From: Mycolicibacterium sp.
GTDB taxonomy: Bacteria; Actinomycetota; Actinomycetes; Mycobacteriales; Mycobacteriaceae
DNA: 64,000 nt
NCBI RefSeq assembly: GCF_016462545.1
Contig: NZ_JAEMTA010000018.1
Span: 30,209-94,208 of the forward strand
Direction: 5' to 3'
Part shown: positions 52,142-61,387 of the stretch, one piece after another
Layout of the letters: each line of letters begins with the position of its first letter
How positions within the stretch are numbered: position 1 is the stretch's first letter
Translations under genes and position numbers: made by a program
The notes under the pieces: generated by a model
Database searches by the model: none
What the model was told of the DNA's origin: nothing
Seen by the model: the letters and a program-made list of their open reading frames with translations, nothing else

Positions 52142-54712
52142 TTAGCTCGCGTCGAACCCGCGCGCCCTTAGTGCCCGCTCGACTCCCGCTCGTCCCTCGA
52201 TCACGAGCCGACGCAGCGCGGGCGGCACCTCACCGGCCAGGAAGCGGTCAGCCGCGTCCAGGCCCTCCTGGCTGATGTCCGACGAGGGGTACAGCCCGAT
52301 GACGACGGTCTGGGCGACCTCGCTGGAACGGCGCTCCCAGACGCCGAGGATGGCGTCGAAGTACTTCGCGCCGAACGGCTTCAGCAACGCGGCCTGGCCG
52401 GGCTGGACGAACCCGGTGACGATGGCCCTCGTGGTGATGTTGGCGATGGTGTCGTCCTCGATCACCTGCTGCCACGCCGCGGCCTTGACCGCTTCCTGCG
52501 GCCGCGCCGCCGATGCCGCGGCCGCGTTCCGCCGCCCCGCGGCCGTGCGATCGCGTTCCGCCTCGGCGTCGATGAACGGCGTGGCGGTGCCGGCCTCGTC
52601 GATGTCGCCGCCGGCCGCCAGAGCCGTCACGATGCGCCACCTCAGGTCGGTGTCGACGGTCAGTCCGGTCAAACCGCTGTCCGCGGGGTCGGTGTCGAGC
52701 AAGGCCGCCAGCACCGCGGTGTGACGTAACGACAACGCCGACGTGCACAGCGCATTGACGTAGGCCAGCTGGAAGTCCGAGCCCGGTTCGGCCGCACGGG
52801 CGAGCTCGAGCAGCCGATCCCCGAATGCGGGCCAGCCCTGCGAGCACGCCCAATCCGGATCGGCGTACGCATTCAGGGCGGTCTGGGCCTGCAGCAGCAG
52901 CCGCTGCGCCACTCCCACCTCGGTCTCGGCGTGCACCCCTGCCTTGACCAGCTCGACGAAGTCGCGGGCCTTCATCTCAGCCTCGCGGGTCATCTCCCAC
53001 GCCGCCGACCACGCCAGCGTCCGCGGCAGCGAGTCGGCGATGTCCGCGATCCGCGTCAGCACCGTCTGCAGCGACTCGGGATCCAGCCGCAACGAGCAGT
53101 AGGTCAGGTCGTCGTCGTTGACCAGGATCAGCTGACCCCGCGAAACGCCCTGCAGCGCAGGCACGTCCGTGCTGGAACCGTCGACGTCGAGCTCCTCGCG
53201 GTGGGTGCGGACCAGCTTGCCCGAGCCGTCGTCGTCGTAGATGCCGACGGCCAGGCGGTGCACGCGCGTCTCACCGTCACCCGGCGCCGCGCCGCTCTGT
53301 TCGATCGCGAAGCGGGTGAACTTGCCGTCTCCGTCGACGTCGAAGTCAGCCCGCAGGGTGTTGAGCCCAGTGGTCTTGAGCCACTGGCGGCCCCAGTGCG
53401 ACAGGTCGCGACCCGATGACTTCTCCAGCGCGCCAAGGAGATCGCCGAACGTCGCATTGGCGTAGGCGTGGTCGCGAAAGTAGTCGCGCAAACCGGCGAG
53501 AAACGCTTCGAGGCCGACGTAGGCGACGAGCTGCTTGAGCACACTCGCGCCCTTGGCATAGGTGATGCCGTCGAAGTTGACCTCGACGGCGTGCAGGTCG
53601 GGAATGTCCGCCGCCACCGGGTGCGTCGACGGCAACTGGTCTTGGCGGTACGCCCACGACTTCTCGACGTTGGCGAAGGTCGTCCACGCCGCGGTGTATT
53701 CCGTTGCCTCGCTTTGGCACAACACCGAGGCGAACGTCGCGAAGGACTCGTTGAGCCAGAGGTCGTCCCACCACTGCATCGTGACGAGGTCGCCGAACCA
53801 CATGTGCGCCATCTCGTGCAGCACGGTCTCGGCGCGGCGCTCGTAGCTGTAGCGGGTGACCTTGCTCCGGAAGACGTAGTCCTCCAGGAACGTGACCGCA
53901 CCGGCGTTCTCCATGGCGCCCGCGTTGAATTCTGGGACGAACAACTGGTCGTACTTGCCGAATGCGTATGGCACGCCGAAGTTCTGGTGATAGAAGCCGA
54001 AGCCCTGCTTGGTCTCGGTGAACAAGCGCTCGGCGTCCATGTACTCGGCGAGCGATCCGCGGCAGAAGATGCCGAGCGGGATCTCGCCGTGCTCGTCGGT
54101 GTACACGTCGTCCCATCGCGCGTACGGGCCCGCGATCAGAGCCACCAGGTAGGTACTCATGCGCGGGGTCGTGACGAACGTGTGCACACCGCCCTCGTTG
54201 CTCCGGGTGGCGCCGTTGGAGATGACCTGCCAGTGCGCAGGCGCGGTGACCGACACGTCGAAGGTCGCCTTCAGGTCGGGCTGGTCGAAGCAGGCGAACA
54301 TTCGCTTGGCGTCGGCTGTCTCGAACTGCGAGTACAGGTAGACCTCTTCGTCGACCGGGTCGACGAAGCGGTGCAGGCCCTCACCGGTGTTGGAGTACCG
54401 GCAATCGGCTTCGACGACGACGACGTTGTGCTCGGCCAACCCGACGAGGGGGACACCCGTCGATTCGTCGTAGCCGGACACGTCGATCGGGTCACCGTTG
54501 AGCGTCGCGCTGCGGACAGATTCGGCGGCGATGTCGATGACGGTGTCCGACCCGGGCAGCGCGTCGAACGCCACCGTCGTGGTCGACCGGAAGGTCCGCT
54601 CGCCGGGGGCGCCCGAGCCGTCGGTCAGATCGAGCACGATCCGGTAGTTGTCTACTGCGACGAGCGCCGCGCGCTCAGCCGCCTGGTCTCGAGTGAGGTT
54701 GGGAAGTGCCAC
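52142..54712 (-). CDS. pepN: Aminopeptidase N (M1 family)
   Basis: Zinc aminopeptidase, 856 residues from the GTG at 54712 (VALPNLTRDQAAERAALVAV), close to Rv2467. GAMENAG exopeptidase motif followed by the zinc motif HEMAHMWFGDLVTMQWWDDL, then WLNESFA with the third ligand Glu. C-terminal ERAP1-like helical domain (about 520-856). Cytoplasmic. The longer open frame upstream is not supported by coding character. Divergent from the Rv2466c-like gene, 94 bases apart. Confidence 0.96.
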   Translation of the reverse strand: MALPNLTRDQAAERAALVAVDNYRIVLDLTDGSGAPGERTFRSTTTVAFDALPGSDTVIDIAAESVRSATLNGDPIDVSGYDESTGVPLVGLAEHNVVVVEADCRYSNTGEGLHRFVDPVDEEVYLYSQFETADAKRMFACFDQPDLKATFDVSVTAPAHWQVISNGATRSNEGGVHTFVTTPRMSTYLVALIAGPYARWDDVYTDEHGEIPLGIFCRGSLAEYMDAERLFTETKQGFGFYHQNFGVPYAFGKYDQLFVPEFNAGAMENAGAVTFLEDYVFRSKVTRYSYERRAETVLHEMAHMWFGDLVTMQWWDDLWLNESFATFASVLCQSEATEYTAAWTTFANVEKSWAYRQDQLPSTHPVAADIPDLHAVEVNFDGITYAKGASVLKQLVAYVGLEAFLAGLRDYFRDHAYANATFGDLLGALEKSSGRDLSHWGRQWLKTTGLNTLRADFDVDGDGKFTRFAIEQSGAAPGDGETRVHRLAVGIYDDDGSGKLVRTHREELDVDGSSTDVPALQGVSRGQLILVNDDDLTYCSLRLDPESLQTVLTRIADIADSLPRTLAWSAAWEMTREAEMKARDFVELVKAGVHAETEVGVAQRLLLQAQTALNAYADPDWACSQGWPAFGDRLLELARAAEPGSDFQLAYVNALCTSALSLRHTAVLAALLDTDPADSGLTGLTVDTDLRWRIVTALAAGGDIDEAGTATPFIDAEAERDRTAAGRRNAAAASAARPQEAVKAAAWQQVIEDDTIANITTRAIVTGFVQPGQAALLKPFGAKYFDAILGVWERRSSEVAQTVVIGLYPSSDISQEGLDAADRFLAGEVPPALRRLVIEGRAGVERALRARGFDAS

Positions 54713-54806
54713 GTCGGTTAAGAGTAGACGCAGTCCGGGAACACAACCGAGGCGTGCATAGTTGTGCTGCACGGAGCTACGCCCGTTTGTCTGTCGAGAG
54801 GACTTG

Positions 54807-55418
54807 ATGATGGCCAACAAGGATGTCGCCGGTTTCTGGTTCGACCCGTTGTGCCCGTGGTGTTGGATCACGTCGCGCTGGATCCTCGAGGTCCAGAAGG
54901 TCCGCGACATCGACGTGGAGTTCCACGTCATGAGCCTCGCCGTGCTCAACGAGGGTCGTGACCTGCCGGAGCAATATCAGGAAATGATGAAGAAGGCGTG
55001 GGGACCCGTCCGCGTCGCCATCGCTGCCGAGCAGGCCAAGGGGCCCGAGATTCTTTCGCCTCTCTACACCGCGATGGGCACCAAGATCCACAACGAAGGC
55101 AACAAGGACTTCGAGGACGTCATCGCCAAGTCGCTGGACGAAGTCGGTCTGCCCGCCGAGTTGGCCGAAGCGGCCACCAGCGACAAATTCGACGAGATTC
55201 TCCGAAAGAGCCACCACGACGGCATGGACGCGGTCGGCGACGACGTCGGCACACCCACCATCCACGTCAACGGCGTGGCGTTCTTCGGGCCGGTCCTGTC
55301 GCGGATCCCGCGCGGTGAAGAGGCGGGCAAGCTGTGGGACGCATCGGTCATCTTCGCCGGGTATCCCCACTTCTTCGAGCTCAAGCGCACCCGCCACGAG
55401 TCACCCGAGTTCGATTGA
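54807..55418 (+). CDS. DsbA-fold mycothiol-dependent nitroreductase (Rv2466c-like)
   Basis: 203 residues; the ATG at 54807 has GAGAGG 5 bases upstream. Thioredoxin fold with the CPWC active site at Cys16 and Cys19 in [16 protein letters not shown], helical insert in the middle, and cis-Pro region [20 protein letters not shown]. The sequence closely follows Rv2466c, an oxidoreductase that uses mycothiol and activates nitro-prodrugs. Cytoplasmic. Confidence 0.93.
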   Translation: MMANKDVAGFWFDPLCPWCWITSRWILEVQKVRDIDVEFHVMSLAVLNEGRDLPEQYQEMMKKAWGPVRVAIAAEQAKGPEILSPLYTAMGTKIHNEGNKDFEDVIAKSLDEVGLPAELAEAATSDKFDEILRKSHHDGMDAVGDDVGTPTIHVNGVAFFGPVLSRIPRGEEAGKLWDASVIFAGYPHFFELKRTRHESPEFD

Positions 55419-55430
55419 CCTCTCGCGCGG

Positions 55431-57011
55431 TCAGGTCACGGTGAAGATGATCGACTGCCAACCGGTCGACCCGTCGGGCACCGGTCCTGGATTGATCAAC
55501 CGCAGTCGTTCCTGTACCTGCATGACGTTCGCACCGTCGTAGGCGCGGCACGTCACGGTGTGCTGGCCGGGAGTCAGCTTCTTGGTGAGCCGGAACATGC
55601 GCCACGTGTAGGGGTTGACCTCGGCGGCCAGTTCGGCAGGCTGCCAGTCTTCCTTGTCGAACCTGACCTCCACGCGGCTGATCCCGCGGCCCTGGGCCCA
55701 TGCCGTGCCCGCAATCGTGACCTCGTCGCCGGGGATCTGCTGAAACGAACCGGGGGAGTCGATGCGCGAGGAGATCTTGATGGGTACGACGCCGGGCGGC
55801 TGACCGTCCCAGCCCCTCTCCACCCAGTACGGCTTGACGTCGTACGTCGCCAGCTCGAGTTCATTGACCCACTTCGTGGCCGAGACGTACCCGTATAGAC
55901 CAGGCACGACGGTTCGCATCGGGAAACCGTGCTCGGGCAATAGCGCTTCGCGGTTCATGCCGATCGCGAGCATTGCGTCCTTGCCGGTGGCGCGGAGCAT
56001 GTCCAACGGCGTTCCCAGCGTGAAGCCGTCGGCCGAGTGGCCGACGAGCTGCTGGGCGCCGCCCTGAATCCCGGCCCGGTCGAGCAGATCCAGCAGTGGT
56101 ACCCCGATGAAGTTGGCGGTCGAGACGTACGGGCCGCCGACTTCGTTGGATACGCACGTCATCGTGATCGTCTTCTCCACCAGCGGCATCGACCGGATCT
56201 CGTCGAAGCTGAGCTCGAGGGGAGTGTCGACCAGCCCCGTGATCCGCAGGGTCGCGTCCTCTGCCCGCAACTGGGGCACTTCCAGGTTGATGTCGATGCG
56301 GTAGAAGTCCGCGGCGGGCGTGAGGAACGTCGGCGTGCCCAGCTCCGGGAAGGCGGCGCCCGCAGGGATCGGGGGTGCGGGCGTGGTCGGTATCAGCTCG
56401 CCGATGCCCCGGCGGGACGCCGCCACGTCGACGCGGCGTGCCAACGCGAAACCGCCCGCGCCCGCGACCAGTGCGCTCAACGTGGCGACGACGGAGCCCA
56501 GCACGAAGCCGCGGCGCCCCATGGAAGTGGCGGGCACCTCGTCGGTCCCGGGCTCGACGACCGCCGTCCGTGGGCGCGCCAGCCTGTGCAGCCACCAGAA
56601 TGTCGCCACGCCGGCGACCAGTGACGCCGCCGGAGCGAGCAGGCTCGCCGAGCCGGTGGACTGTTCGCGCACGGCGAGCGCGCCGACGATCCCGACGACG
56701 ACCACGGCGACGACGCCCGGCACCGCACTGCGCCGCGAGATCAGGCCGATGACCACGCCGACGAGAGCGAGTACCACCGCCATGCCGATGAGCAGAGCGG
56801 GCTTGTCGTTGGTGCCGAAGTTCTCGACGGCGAAGTTCTTCAGCGCAGTCGGAGTCCGGTCGATGAACGCATTGCCCACCGCGAAGAAGGGTGACGCCGA
56901 AGGCAGGAGTAAGAGGCCCGCCATCAGGTGTCCCACTCCGAGCGCGGCGGCAACTGCGAGGAATCCGGTGGCTGCGGCGCGAATGGCCGGTAGGCGGGAC
57001 GGCGTCGTCAT
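55431..57011 (-). CDS. Membrane-anchored sulfite-oxidase-like molybdopterin oxidoreductase
   Basis: 526 residues. Four to five N-terminal helices (to about residue 140), a further helix after a twin-arginine-like segment (SMGRRGFVLGSVVATLSALV at 163-182), then the oxidoreductase molybdopterin domain at about 230-400. Cys286 (TITMTCVSNEVGG) is the predicted Mo ligand and HGFPMRTVVPGLYGYVSATK is conserved. The C-terminal Mo-co dimerisation domain ends the protein. Probably an extracytoplasmic reductase or oxidase; substrate unknown. Related proteins in actinobacteria share the membrane fusion. Confidence 0.88.
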   Translation of the reverse strand: MTTPSRLPAIRAAATGFLAVAAALGVGHLMAGLLLLPSASPFFAVGNAFIDRTPTALKNFAVENFGTNDKPALLIGMAVVLALVGVVIGLISRRSAVPGVVAVVVVGIVGALAVREQSTGSASLLAPAASLVAGVATFWWLHRLARPRTAVVEPGTDEVPATSMGRRGFVLGSVVATLSALVAGAGGFALARRVDVAASRRGIGELIPTTPAPPIPAGAAFPELGTPTFLTPAADFYRIDINLEVPQLRAEDATLRITGLVDTPLELSFDEIRSMPLVEKTITMTCVSNEVGGPYVSTANFIGVPLLDLLDRAGIQGGAQQLVGHSADGFTLGTPLDMLRATGKDAMLAIGMNREALLPEHGFPMRTVVPGLYGYVSATKWVNELELATYDVKPYWVERGWDGQPPGVVPIKISSRIDSPGSFQQIPGDEVTIAGTAWAQGRGISRVEVRFDKEDWQPAELAAEVNPYTWRMFRLTKKLTPGQHTVTCRAYDGANVMQVQERLRLINPGPVPDGSTGWQSIIFTVT

Positions 57012-57139
57012 GGTCCGTATTCGTTGCTGATACGCCGTTGGACGACAATCGCCTCGTGGACCGAGCCGCCGCCAGCAGAAATGGCGACGAATGGCCGATT
57101 CCGGTTGCGGCGAGACGCACGTGGGACAACGGTGTACCC

Positions 57140-58534
57140 ATGACAGCGACCGAGCCCACCACTGACGGTTCCTACCGCAACAAGATCGTCGCGGTCGAAC
57201 CCGGCGGAAACGAGTTCATCGCGGAGGAAGACCGTCACGGAAAGCCCAGCCAGCTGTTCTGGACCTGGACCTCGCCGAACCTGGAGTTCGCGACGATCTT
57301 CGTCGGAATGCTGGCGGTTCTCGCCTTCGGAATGAGCTTTTGGCAGGCCGTCGCGGGCATCGCAATCGGCACGGGTCTCGGCGCGGCCGCGCACTATGTG
57401 CTCTCCGCGCGTGGCCCGCTGCACGGAGTACCGCAAATGGTGCTGGGCCGCATGGCATTCGGCTTCAAGGGCAACGCCGTACCCGCGGTCTTCATGTCCG
57501 TCACCGCAGGCGTCGGCTGGTTCGCCACCAACAGCGTCAGTGGTGCCTTTGCGCTGTCCACCCTGTTCGGGTTCATGCCGTGGGTCGGGCTTGTCATCAT
57601 CGTGCTGCTGCAGACCGGGTTCGCGTTCTTCGGACACAACCTGGTGCAGGCCTTCGAGAAGTACTCGTTCCCGGTCCTAGCGGTGATCTTTGCGATCGCC
57701 TCGGTGGCAATCTTCGCCCACGCCGACATCGGCGCTGCCGCTCCCTCTGGAGGGGTCGGTGGAATGGGAGGTTTCCTACTCACCGTCGGCACCGCCTTCG
57801 GTTACGCCGCGGGATGGACGCCGTACGCCGCCGACTACACCCGATATCTCCCGTCGACGGTGTCGACGGCCCGCACCGGTCTCTTCGCGTCGATGGGTCT
57901 GTTCCTGTCGTGCGCCATCCTGGAGATCGTCGGTGCCGCATCGGCCACCGCCGGCGAAGCCTCGCTGGCCGATCCGACGGGTTCCTTCACCTCCGAGCTC
58001 GCATCACCTTTGGCGAAGGCCACCTTGCTGGCCATCGCGATCGGTGCCATCGCCGCCAACTCGATCAACATCTACTCCGGGGCAATGGCATTCGTGACCA
58101 TCGGGATAAAGCTGCCGCCACACATCGCCCGCGCACTGGTGACGGTGTTCTTCGGCGTCGCAGGCTTCCTGGTCGCGCTGTGGGCGCTGCCCGATGCGGC
58201 TCAAAGCTACGAGGCGTTCCTGCTGGTCATCGCCTACTGGATCGGACCGTGGCTCGGCGTGGTCTTCACCGATCAGTACTTGCGTCGCGGCCAGAAGATT
58301 TCCGGCTTCCTCTACGACCGGTCTTACGTCAACTGGGGTGGTTTGGCAGCCTTCCTCATCGGGCTCGTCGCCTCCGTGCTGCTGTTCTCCAACCAGGAGT
58401 TGTACGTCGGAGTCGTTGCCAAGGCCTTCCCGCAAATCGGAGACATCACGTTCTTCGTCGGGTTCCTCCTCGCAGGTGGTGCATACCTTCTGCTGTGCCG
58501 TTCGAAGATCGCAACCGAGCGCATGGCGGCATGA
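57140..58534 (+). CDS. NCS1-family cytosine/purine permease
   Basis: 464 residues, about 12 helices, ATG at 57140 (no strong ribosome site). NCS1 signatures: FWTWTSPNLEFATIFVGMLA in helix 1, PQMVLGRMAFGFKGNAVPAV, and GWTPYAADYTRYLP with YSGAMAFVTIGIKLPPHIAR. Proton or sodium symport of nucleobases or related compounds. Overlaps the deaminase gene by 4 bases, which points strongly to cytosine as substrate. Confidence 0.9.
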   Translation: MTATEPTTDGSYRNKIVAVEPGGNEFIAEEDRHGKPSQLFWTWTSPNLEFATIFVGMLAVLAFGMSFWQAVAGIAIGTGLGAAAHYVLSARGPLHGVPQMVLGRMAFGFKGNAVPAVFMSVTAGVGWFATNSVSGAFALSTLFGFMPWVGLVIIVLLQTGFAFFGHNLVQAFEKYSFPVLAVIFAIASVAIFAHADIGAAAPSGGVGGMGGFLLTVGTAFGYAAGWTPYAADYTRYLPSTVSTARTGLFASMGLFLSCAILEIVGAASATAGEASLADPTGSFTSELASPLAKATLLAIAIGAIAANSINIYSGAMAFVTIGIKLPPHIARALVTVFFGVAGFLVALWALPDAAQSYEAFLLVIAYWIGPWLGVVFTDQYLRRGQKISGFLYDRSYVNWGGLAAFLIGLVASVLLFSNQELYVGVVAKAFPQIGDITFFVGFLLAGGAYLLLCRSKIATERMAA

Positions 58535-58977
58535 CCCCGGAACAGATGCTCGACGTTGCCGTCGACGAAGCGCGAAAGGGCCTGGCGGAGGGTGGAATAC
58601 CCATCGGGGCCGCCCTCTTCAGCAGCGATGGTCAGCTGCTGGGTAGCGGGCATAACCGCCGCGTTCAGAACGATGATCCGTCGGTGCACGGCGAGACCGA
58701 CGCCTTCCGCAGGGCGGGTCGGCAGCGCGACTACCGCTCGACGGTGATGGTCACGACCCTATCGCCCTGTTGGTACTGCAGCGGCCTGGTGCGACAGTTC
58801 AACATCGGCGCAGTGGTGATCGGTGAGGCCACCACGTTCTACGGCGGCCACGACTGGCTGGCCGAACACGGCGTCGACGTGACGGTCCTCGACGATCGAC
58901 GCTGCGTGACGATGATGACGGACTTCATCGATGCCAATCCGGAGCTGTGGAACGAGGACATAGGAGTTTCGGAATGA
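58531..58977 (+). CDS. Fungal-type (FCY1-like) cytosine deaminase
   Basis: 148 residues; the ATG overlaps the permease stop. Zinc site His53-x-Glu55 (VHGETDAFRRAG) and Cys80-x2-Cys83 (LSPCWYCSG). The C-terminus DWLAEHGVDVTVLDDRRCVT, then MMTDFIDANPELWNEDIG, is strikingly like yeast cytosine deaminase (FIDxxPxxWxEDIG). Typical bacterial cytosine deaminases (CodA) are instead large amidohydrolases. Converts cytosine to uracil. Coupled to the permease and to a 2OG oxygenase. Confidence 0.88.
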   Translation: MTPEQMLDVAVDEARKGLAEGGIPIGAALFSSDGQLLGSGHNRRVQNDDPSVHGETDAFRRAGRQRDYRSTVMVTTLSPCWYCSGLVRQFNIGAVVIGEATTFYGGHDWLAEHGVDVTVLDDRRCVTMMTDFIDANPELWNEDIGVSE

Positions 58978-59933
58978 GTGTCATTGCCACGGTTGATCTT
59001 TCGCGGTGGCATGCTGGGGAGGCCGCTGCCGATGCGGTTGCGGCGGAGGTCGACGAGAGCCTCCAGCAGGCCGGCTTCATCCTGGTCACTGGCCATGGCG
59101 TGGACAAGGGTCTGGCGTCGGCGGTACGCAAGGCCAGTCGAGACTTCTTCGCGCTGCCGGACGAGGTGAAACGGCGCTACGACGTGCCGGTGGGCGGTCA
59201 CGGTTGGATCGGACCCGGCGCGGAAGCCAATGGCTACGCGGAGGGTACGGAGACGCCGCCCGATCTGAAGGAGAGTTACAGCCTGGGTGCCGAGACTGCG
59301 ACCGGCGATCCCGACGTGGACCGAATCTGGTTCGCGCCCAACGTGTGGCCAGCCGAGGTGCCACAGTTGCACAGGTTGGTGACGGAGTACACCGCAGCGG
59401 TGCGTCGGCTCTCAGACGACCTCCTGGCCCTCTTCGCGCACGCCCTTGGCCTACCTACCAATCCCTGGGCGCTATTGGCCAATCACCCCACATGGACGAT
59501 GAACATCAACCACTACCCGCCCGTCAGCGTCGTGGGCGAACCGGAACCCGGCCAGTTCCGCATCGGACCTCACACCGACTTCGGCACCGTGACCGTCCTC
59601 GATCGGGAGCCGGGAGCCGGTGGACTGCAGGTGTATTCGGAGGCCGAGGGGTGGCAGGACGCGCCCTATGACCCCGATGCGTTGACGGTGAACATCGGCG
59701 ATCTACTGGAGTATTGGAGTGGTCGGCGCTGGCCGTCGGGCAGGCACCGCGTTCTTCCTCCACAACCCGAGGCGCCGGAGGAGGATCTGGTGTCGTTGAT
59801 CTACTTCTACGAGGCGAATCACGACGCACTCGTCACGCCGCTGGCTCCGCCGGTCGGGAAAGTCGCTGGGCTGCAGCCGGTTACCTCGTCTGACTTCATC
59901 AAGGAACGCCTCGACGCCATCACGATCGGCTAG
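58974..59933 (+). CDS. Isopenicillin-N-synthase-like Fe(II)/2-oxoglutarate oxygenase
   Basis: 319 residues; the ATG overlaps the deaminase stop. N-terminal domain LQQAGFILVTGHGVDKGLAS and DFFALPDEVKRRY. Facial triad His200, Asp202 (GPHTDFGTVTVLD) and His258 (GRHRVLP). The usual Arg of the RxS motif that binds 2-oxoglutarate is Leu (LVS, residues 272-274), so co-substrate binding may differ. In this operon it could oxidise a pyrimidine (a thymine-7-hydroxylase-like role), an inference from context only. Confidence 0.85.
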   Translation: MSVIATVDLSRWHAGEAAADAVAAEVDESLQQAGFILVTGHGVDKGLASAVRKASRDFFALPDEVKRRYDVPVGGHGWIGPGAEANGYAEGTETPPDLKESYSLGAETATGDPDVDRIWFAPNVWPAEVPQLHRLVTEYTAAVRRLSDDLLALFAHALGLPTNPWALLANHPTWTMNINHYPPVSVVGEPEPGQFRIGPHTDFGTVTVLDREPGAGGLQVYSEAEGWQDAPYDPDALTVNIGDLLEYWSGRRWPSGRHRVLPPQPEAPEEDLVSLIYFYEANHDALVTPLAPPVGKVAGLQPVTSSDFIKERLDAITIG

Positions 59934-60240
59934 CCCTGGCGACGGCATCCGGGTCGAGTGCGAAGGCCTCCATGCCGCGCCCGATCTCGGCGCGGATACT
60001 CGGGTCGGGGACGGAGTCACCGAACTCCGTGCGCACGTAGCCGGGCGAAATCGCCGTCGTCTTCAGCGTCCCGTCGGTGGATTCTTGGCGCAGCCCCTCC
60101 AGCACGGTGCGGACGGCGTTCTTGGTGGCGGCGTAGACCGCCATCGTCGGCGTGATCTTCAGTCCGGCGGTCGAGACGATGGTGACGAAGTGACCTCTGC
60201 CCTGTGCCTCGAAGATCGGCAGCCACGAGTAACCTCCAGA
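59920..60240 (-). pseudogene. Internal fragment of a short-chain dehydrogenase
   Basis: The minus strand in one frame reads GYSWLPIFEAQGRGHFVTIV, STAGLKITPTMAVYAATKNA with the catalytic Ser and Tyr-x3-Lys, then ISPGYVRTEFGD and FALDPDAVARA. The N-terminal NAD-binding half is absent (no start codon or GxxxGxG) and the C-terminus stops abruptly inside the 3' end of the 2OG oxygenase gene. About 100 of 250 residues remain. Probably the former target gene of the adjacent TetR regulator. Confidence 0.78.
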
Positions 60241-60246
60241 AGCGAT

Positions 60247-60280
60247 ACGGACAACTTGTCCGTTTCAGTGAAACGGACAA
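60247..60280. promoter_or_regulatory. TetR-type operator, overlapping inverted repeats
   Basis: TTGTCCGTTTC (60256-60266) and GAAACGGACAA (60270-60280) form a perfect 11-bp dyad with a 3-base spacer. ACGGACAA (60247-60254) and TTGTCCGT (60256-60263) form a second, overlapping dyad. It lies between the SDR remnant and the TetR gene, as expected for a divergent pair. Confidence 0.8.
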
Positions 60281-60327
60281 CCCATCCGCGTGCAAGCTGC
60301 CACTTCGTCGTCCGAGGAGAGGAGCAC

Positions 60328-60905
60328 GTGTCCGGACGTAGCGACGCAGCGAGGAACCGTGCGGTGATCATCGACGCGGCTCGAGCCCTGGTGGCCGAAC
60401 CGGGTGAGCTCAGGCTCAGCGCCGTCGCCCGGCGCGCCGGGGTCGGTCAAGCCACGCTGTACCGGCACTTCGCCACCCGCGACGACCTGGTGCGCGCGCT
60501 CTACGACCGCGAGATAGACGAGCTGGTCGTGCTCGCGCACGCACTGCTCGAGGAGTACCCGCCCGACGATGCACTGAGGCGATGGTTCACTCAGCTGGCC
60601 GCGTACGCCCGGGTAAAGCTCGGGGTGATCGCCGCGTCGAAGCCTCTGTGTGGCAGGACATCTCGGCGCAGACACCCGGCAAGCTGGGCACTGCGCTGAC
60701 CGTGCTCCTCGAAGCGGGCCGTGAAACGGGAGTACTCCGCGACGACGTCGACCCACGGGACGTGATCCTGCTGTCCTGGTTCCTCGCCCATGTCGAAGAC
60801 GACGAGTGGGCAGAGCGGACACCGCGCCTGCTCGACGTGCTGCTCCGCGGACTCGGGGTCCGCCAGGCGTCACCGCCGGCGCCGTCGGGAGGGGAAGTAT
60901 TGTGA
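60328..60905 (+). pseudogene. TetR family regulator with a single frameshift
   Basis: Starts at GTG 60328 with GAGGAGAGGAG upstream: SGRSDAARNRAVIIDAARAL, then LSAVARRAGVGQATLYRHFA, a complete TetR helix-turn-helix. Near 60640-60645 the coding frame changes. The first frame ends at 60699 in nonsense, whereas another frame continues with SVWQDISAQTPGKLGTALTV, LRDDVDPRDVILLSWFLAHV and stops at 60905. Loss of one G in GCCGCG[G]TCGAAGCC would explain it. Either a true pseudogene or a sequencing error. The DNA-binding part may still be made. Confidence 0.8.
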
Positions 60906-61384
60906 CCGCCATGCGCGTCTACCTCGGCTCCGACCACGCCGGATTCGAACTCAAGCAAGCCATCATCGAGCACCTCGAGTCCAGCGGCCACGAGCCGGTC
61001 GACTGCGGCGCCTTCACCTACGACGCCGAGGACGACTACCCGGCCTTCTGCATCGCCGCTGCAGAGAAGACCGTTGCAGACCCCGACAGTCTCGGCATCG
61101 TCATCGGCGGCTCCGGCAACGGGGAGCAGATCGCTGCGAACAAGGTGCCCGGGGCGCGCTGTGCACTGGCATGGAGCGTCGAGACGGCGTCCCTGGCGCG
61201 GCAGCACAACAACGCCCAGTTGATCGGCATCGGCGGCCGGATGCACACCGTCGCAGATGCTCTCACCTTCGTCGATGCGTTTCTTACGACGCCGTGGTCG
61301 GAGGCGCCGCGTCACCAGCGCCGTATCGACATCCTCGCCGAGTACGAGGCCACGCACGTCGCACCTCCCGTCCCGGGCGCCTAG
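60902..61384 (+). CDS. rpiB: Ribose-5-phosphate isomerase B
   Basis: Interconverts ribose-5-phosphate and ribulose-5-phosphate. 160 residues. GTG at 60902 (VTAMRVYLGSDHAGFELKQA) or ATG at 60911; GGGAGGGG is upstream. RpiB motifs: SDHAGFELK, IVIGGSGNGEQIAANKVPGA (phosphate-binding loop), and RQHNNAQLIGIGGRMH. It uses a Glu rather than the Cys base of other RpiBs, as in mycobacteria. Matches Rv2465c closely. It overlaps the end of the TetR frame. Confidence 0.96.
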   Translation: MTAMRVYLGSDHAGFELKQAIIEHLESSGHEPVDCGAFTYDAEDDYPAFCIAAAEKTVADPDSLGIVIGGSGNGEQIAANKVPGARCALAWSVETASLARQHNNAQLIGIGGRMHTVADALTFVDAFLTTPWSEAPRHQRRIDILAEYEATHVAPPVPGA

Positions 61385-61387
61385 GGC

